From assembly GCA_015066625.1 (NCBI GenBank), contig SVOC01000007.1:1-64000 (forward strand): 64,000 bases of DNA. Reading direction: 5' to 3'. This DNA comes from Oscillospiraceae bacterium. GTDB lineage: Bacteria; Bacillota; Clostridia; Oscillospirales; Acutalibacteraceae. Numbering within the stretch: position 1 is the first letter of the stretch; the number at the start of each line of letters is the position of its first letter. Positions 61,954-64,000 of the stretch are shown here, piece by piece. The position numbers and the translations under genes are program-made. The notes under the pieces were generated by a model. It was not told the origin of the DNA and ran no database searches. It saw nothing but the letters and a program-made list of their open reading frames with translations.

Positions 61954-62421
61954 ATGGAAAAAAACAGCGGCATTAAAATTATTGCCCAGAACAAAAAAGC
62001 ATATCACGACTATTTTGTGCTTGAAAAACTGGAAGCAGGCATTGAACTTTTCGGCACGGAGGTTAAATCCATACGTCAGGGTAAAATCAACCTGAAAGAT
62101 TCCTGGTGCTTCGTGAAGGACGGCGAAATGTTTGTCAACGGTATGCACATCAGCCCTTATGAACACGGCAACATCTTCAACCGTGACCCACTGAGGACAA
62201 AACGTCTTCTGCTTCACAAGAAAGAAATCAGAAGATTTTACGCTCAGGTTAAGCAGGAGGGTCTTGCAATCGTGCCCCTCAGCGTTTACTTCTCCAAAGG
62301 CAGAGCAAAGGTGGAAATCGGTCTTTGCAAAGGTAAAAAACTCTATGATAAACGAGAAGTTGCGGCGAAGAAAGATGCTCAGCGAAACATCGCCAAGGCG
62401 ATGTCAATTCGCAATTCGTAA
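61954..62421 (+). CDS. smpB: SsrA-binding protein SmpB, 3' end altered by a repeat
   Basis: 155 residues. Family motifs: NKKAYHDYFVLEKLEAGIELFGTEVKSIRQGK and DKREVAAKKDAQRNIAKAM. SmpB delivers tmRNA to stalled ribosomes. The last residues SIRNS and the stop codon are encoded by the left repeat of the inserted cassette, so the native C-terminus, normally a basic tail, has probably been replaced. ssrA follows 430 bases further on. Confidence 0.93.
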   Translation: MEKNSGIKIIAQNKKAYHDYFVLEKLEAGIELFGTEVKSIRQGKINLKDSWCFVKDGEMFVNGMHISPYEHGNIFNRDPLRTKRLLLHKKEIRRFYAQVKQEGLAIVPLSVYFSKGRAKVEIGLCKGKKLYDKREVAAKKDAQRNIAKAMSIRNS

Positions 62422-62842
62422 TGCGCAATTCGTAATTATTCAGAGGTGTCTGTGTGATGTCAGAAAAAAATATTATTGTCGAAAAAAGCAAGGCTTTTGC
62501 TTTAAGAACAATAAACCTATACAGATATCTGACTGAAAATCATAAGATTTACCCCATTGCAGTTCAGGTTTTGAGAAGCGGTACGAGTATCGGTGCAAAT
62601 GTACGTGAAGCCATACGTGCCCAAAGTAAACCTGATTTCTATGCAAAAATGAATATTGCTCTCAAAGAAAGCAGTGAGACCGAATATTGGTTTGAACTTC
62701 TTTATGAAAGCAATTATATAAATCAGGAACAATTCAACAGCATTCACTGCGATTGCCGTGAACTCATAAAAATCCTGATGTCCATAACAAAAACTCAGAA
62801 TAATCCGTAATTACGCATTACGAATTGCGAATTACGAATTAA
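62402..62842. mobile_element. Repeat-bounded cassette between smpB and ssrA
   Basis: The left end (62407-62440, CAATTCGCAATTCGTAATGC and on) and the right end (62811-62842) are inverted copies sharing about 22 bases around TTCGCAATTCGTAATGCG. They enclose a single gene of the four-helix-bundle family. No transposase is present. The repeats supply the stop codons of both smpB and the inner gene, which supports a later insertion. Confidence 0.65.
62457..62810 (+). CDS. Four-helix-bundle (S23 / 23S IVS-type) protein
   Basis: 117 residues from ATG 62457 (AGAGG about ten bases upstream; GTG 62454 is an alternative). It carries the TIGR02436 pattern: EKSKAFALRTINLYRYL, LRSGTSIGANVREAIRAQSKPDF and ALKESSETEYWFELL. 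Homologues are encoded in intervening sequences of 23S rRNA genes and resemble the Avd subunit of diversity-generating retroelements; the function is unknown. Here it is in a repeat-bounded cassette, not in rRNA. Confidence 0.88.
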   Translation: MSEKNIIVEKSKAFALRTINLYRYLTENHKIYPIAVQVLRSGTSIGANVREAIRAQSKPDFYAKMNIALKESSETEYWFELLYESNYINQEQFNSIHCDCRELIKILMSITKTQNNP

Positions 62843-62849
62843 TATATAC

Positions 62850-63198
62850 GGGGATGAAAGGATTTCGACGGGGAATCTGAGCCCGGATAAGCGAGTAGCG
62901 GGGCGGGACCGCTATAAAATCCGTAAAATTCAAATTTAAACGACAACAATAAAGTTGCTCTTGCTGCTTAACTAAGCAGCCGTCTCTGTGCGGAGGACTG
63001 CGGCCGCACAAGAGGCGTCGATCAGCAGTGAACGTGAACGGGTAACGGCCGGTAGCCCGTCACGGATAATCGGTCTACCAAGCTCCCCAGCCTGTCCGCC
63101 GGCGTGGGAGTAAGGGAATGTGAAAAGACGGAATACACTCGTAGAAAGTCCCTGCAAGGGTTTTTCGGACGCGGTTTCGATTACCGCCATCTCCACCA
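62850..63198 (+). ncRNA. ssrA: Transfer-messenger RNA (tmRNA)
   Basis: The 5' end GGGGATGAAAGGATTTCGAC and the 3' end CATCTCCACCA pair as the tRNA-like acceptor stem, and a T-arm TTCGATT precedes the latter. CCA is encoded. The tag frame reads NDNNKVALAA then TAA (62940-62972 region), with the usual ALAA degradation signal. The resume codon is not certain. Its promoter is not obvious because the cassette lies directly upstream. Confidence 0.95.
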
Positions 63199-63243
63199 TT
63201 CAAAAATAATTTTTCGGAATAAATAAAACAGGAGGAAAGAAAG

Positions 63244-64000
63244 ATGAAAAAATCAGCAAATCTCGCAGTAATCGCAGTTGCGGTTGTGGCAATATGCGTT
63301 GCCGCCATTGCAGGTGTGCTTGTTTTCAAGGCAAACAACGGCCCTGCCGTAGAGCCTGACAGCACATTCGATTCAACAGAATACGCTTACGCTCCCGTTG
63401 AGCCCACCACCGAGCCTTCAACATTCCAGGCAATCATTGACCTGACAACTCAGGTTCTTACAGACACTTATGTGCCTTCAACACAAAAGCCTGCCGAAAA
63501 GCCCACTCAGGCTGAAAGCACAACAAAGAAGCCCGCTGAATCAACAACAAAAACCGAGGAAACAACAGCACCCCAGAAGGGCGAGCTTGACCCCGACGAA
63601 ATGGAACATTCAAGCGGCACAAAGCGTCCCGTTACTGCAAGCAAAAACCTGCCCAAGGATATGAGCCTTGCCGGTCTTTACGGTTCGGGTTATGACGTTA
63701 TCGGTCTTAAGCCCTACATATTCAACGATGATAAAGACCCCAACTGCATGCAGAGACACTTCGGCTATAACCCCGGTTATGATGCGGGCGCAAGCCTTAT
63801 CGACTTCACAATCGAAACTACAAGAATTGATTTCAAATACGAAAACAAGCCTTACAGAATTCAGCTCTGGAAGGGTCAGTATATTTCCGGTGATATCGGT
63901 ACCGTAGGCGGTGAAATCGGTCTTTACACCAGAACTCCCGGTAAGATTTACCTTATTCCCGAGCATTACGACTGTGCTGCGGAAGAAGATTGGCTTAAAA
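63244..64000 (+). CDS. DUF4474 membrane-anchored protein (partial, runs off the window)
   Basis: The frame is open to the right edge, at least 252 residues. GAGGAAAG precedes ATG 63244. One N-terminal membrane segment (about 7-28), a Thr/Pro/Glu/Lys-rich linker (about 40-115), then a domain with IDFKYENKPYRIQLWKGQY and GGEIGLYTRTPGK, the DUF4474 signature. Such proteins are surface-exposed in gut Clostridia; the function is unknown. Confidence 0.75.
   Translation, partial: MKKSANLAVIAVAVVAICVAAIAGVLVFKANNGPAVEPDSTFDSTEYAYAPVEPTTEPSTFQAIIDLTTQVLTDTYVPSTQKPAEKPTQAESTTKKPAESTTKTEETTAPQKGELDPDEMEHSSGTKRPVTASKNLPKDMSLAGLYGSGYDVIGLKPYIFNDDKDPNCMQRHFGYNPGYDAGASLIDFTIETTRIDFKYENKPYRIQLWKGQYISGDIGTVGGEIGLYTRTPGKIYLIPEHYDCAAEEDWLK

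Noticed and set aside
62402..62842. Cassette considered as a complete insertion sequence
   Set aside because: There is no transposase or recombinase, only a four-helix-bundle gene.

Overview
The window looks like chromosomal DNA from an anaerobic gut Bacillota, most likely class Clostridia in or near Oscillospirales. This rests on the sporulation genes yqfC, yqfD and a ylbJ-like gene, Gram-positive promoters and ribosome binding sites, a T-box leader, a queT gene with a preQ1-type leader, a class B sortase, and many gut-type glycoside hydrolases. The rpmH-dnaA interval lies at about 58.1-58.5 kb, so the right part of the window probably holds the replication origin. No rRNA, tRNA, CRISPR array or intact transposase was seen. 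Species was not determined.

Layout. 1-5.4 kb (minus strand): an ECF-like sigma factor running off the edge, an esterase and a GH5 endoglycoceramidase-like hydrolase that share a promoter motif with the sigma gene, and an HTH regulator with a membrane protein. 5.6-6.3 kb: a LexA-like box, three imperfect repeats and the C-terminal stump of a large serine recombinase. 6.3-11.8 kb: two HAD phosphatases, a regulator, queT, and the yqfC-yqfD pair divergent from ylbJ. 11.8-22.8 kb: a sialidase-like protein, a lipoprotein, an MBOAT/DHHW polysaccharide acetylation pair, a TipAS-type MerR regulator, an HTH-superoxide reductase fusion, a GT10 fucosyltransferase, and an MFS / phosphodiesterase / MFS cluster. 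22.8-31.4 kb: a glycan island with GH92, DUF4838, a purple-acid-type phosphatase and GH43, ending in a MalY-peroxiredoxin fusion. 31.6-34.3 kb: an M23 peptidase, a T-box-controlled stand-alone trpB, and a large inverted-repeat element.

34.3-41.5 kb (minus strand) is the classic rimP-nusA-rnpM-ylxQ-infB-rbfA-nrnA-truB operon with a rimP leader hairpin. 41.5-47.1 kb holds an amidohydrolase, yfbR, a TPR/DUF4037 pair overlapping a zinc ribbon-pseudokinase-sortase fusion, and a nicotinamidase-like gene. 47.2-55.4 kb is a complete aromatic amino acid operon (aroF-tyrA-aroB-aroA-aroC-pheA-aroE/K-aroQ) that makes chorismate, then phenylalanine and tyrosine precursors. It is preceded by a 17-residue leader peptide rich in Phe and Tyr and a classical attenuator.

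55.4-58.1 kb (minus strand) is jag-yidC-yidD-rnpA-rpmH. From 58.5 kb on the plus strand come dnaA, ftsY, rdgB, yhbY, smpB, a small repeat-bounded cassette with a four-helix-bundle protein, ssrA (tmRNA) and a DUF4474 protein cut by the window edge.

The strongest candidates for something little described are the pseudokinase-sortase fusion, the HTH-superoxide reductase fusion, the Phe/Tyr leader-peptide attenuator, the ECF promoter pair, the GH92 with Gln in place of the usual acid residue, and the cassette lodged between smpB and ssrA. Functions are inferred from remembered family motifs; no searches were run.
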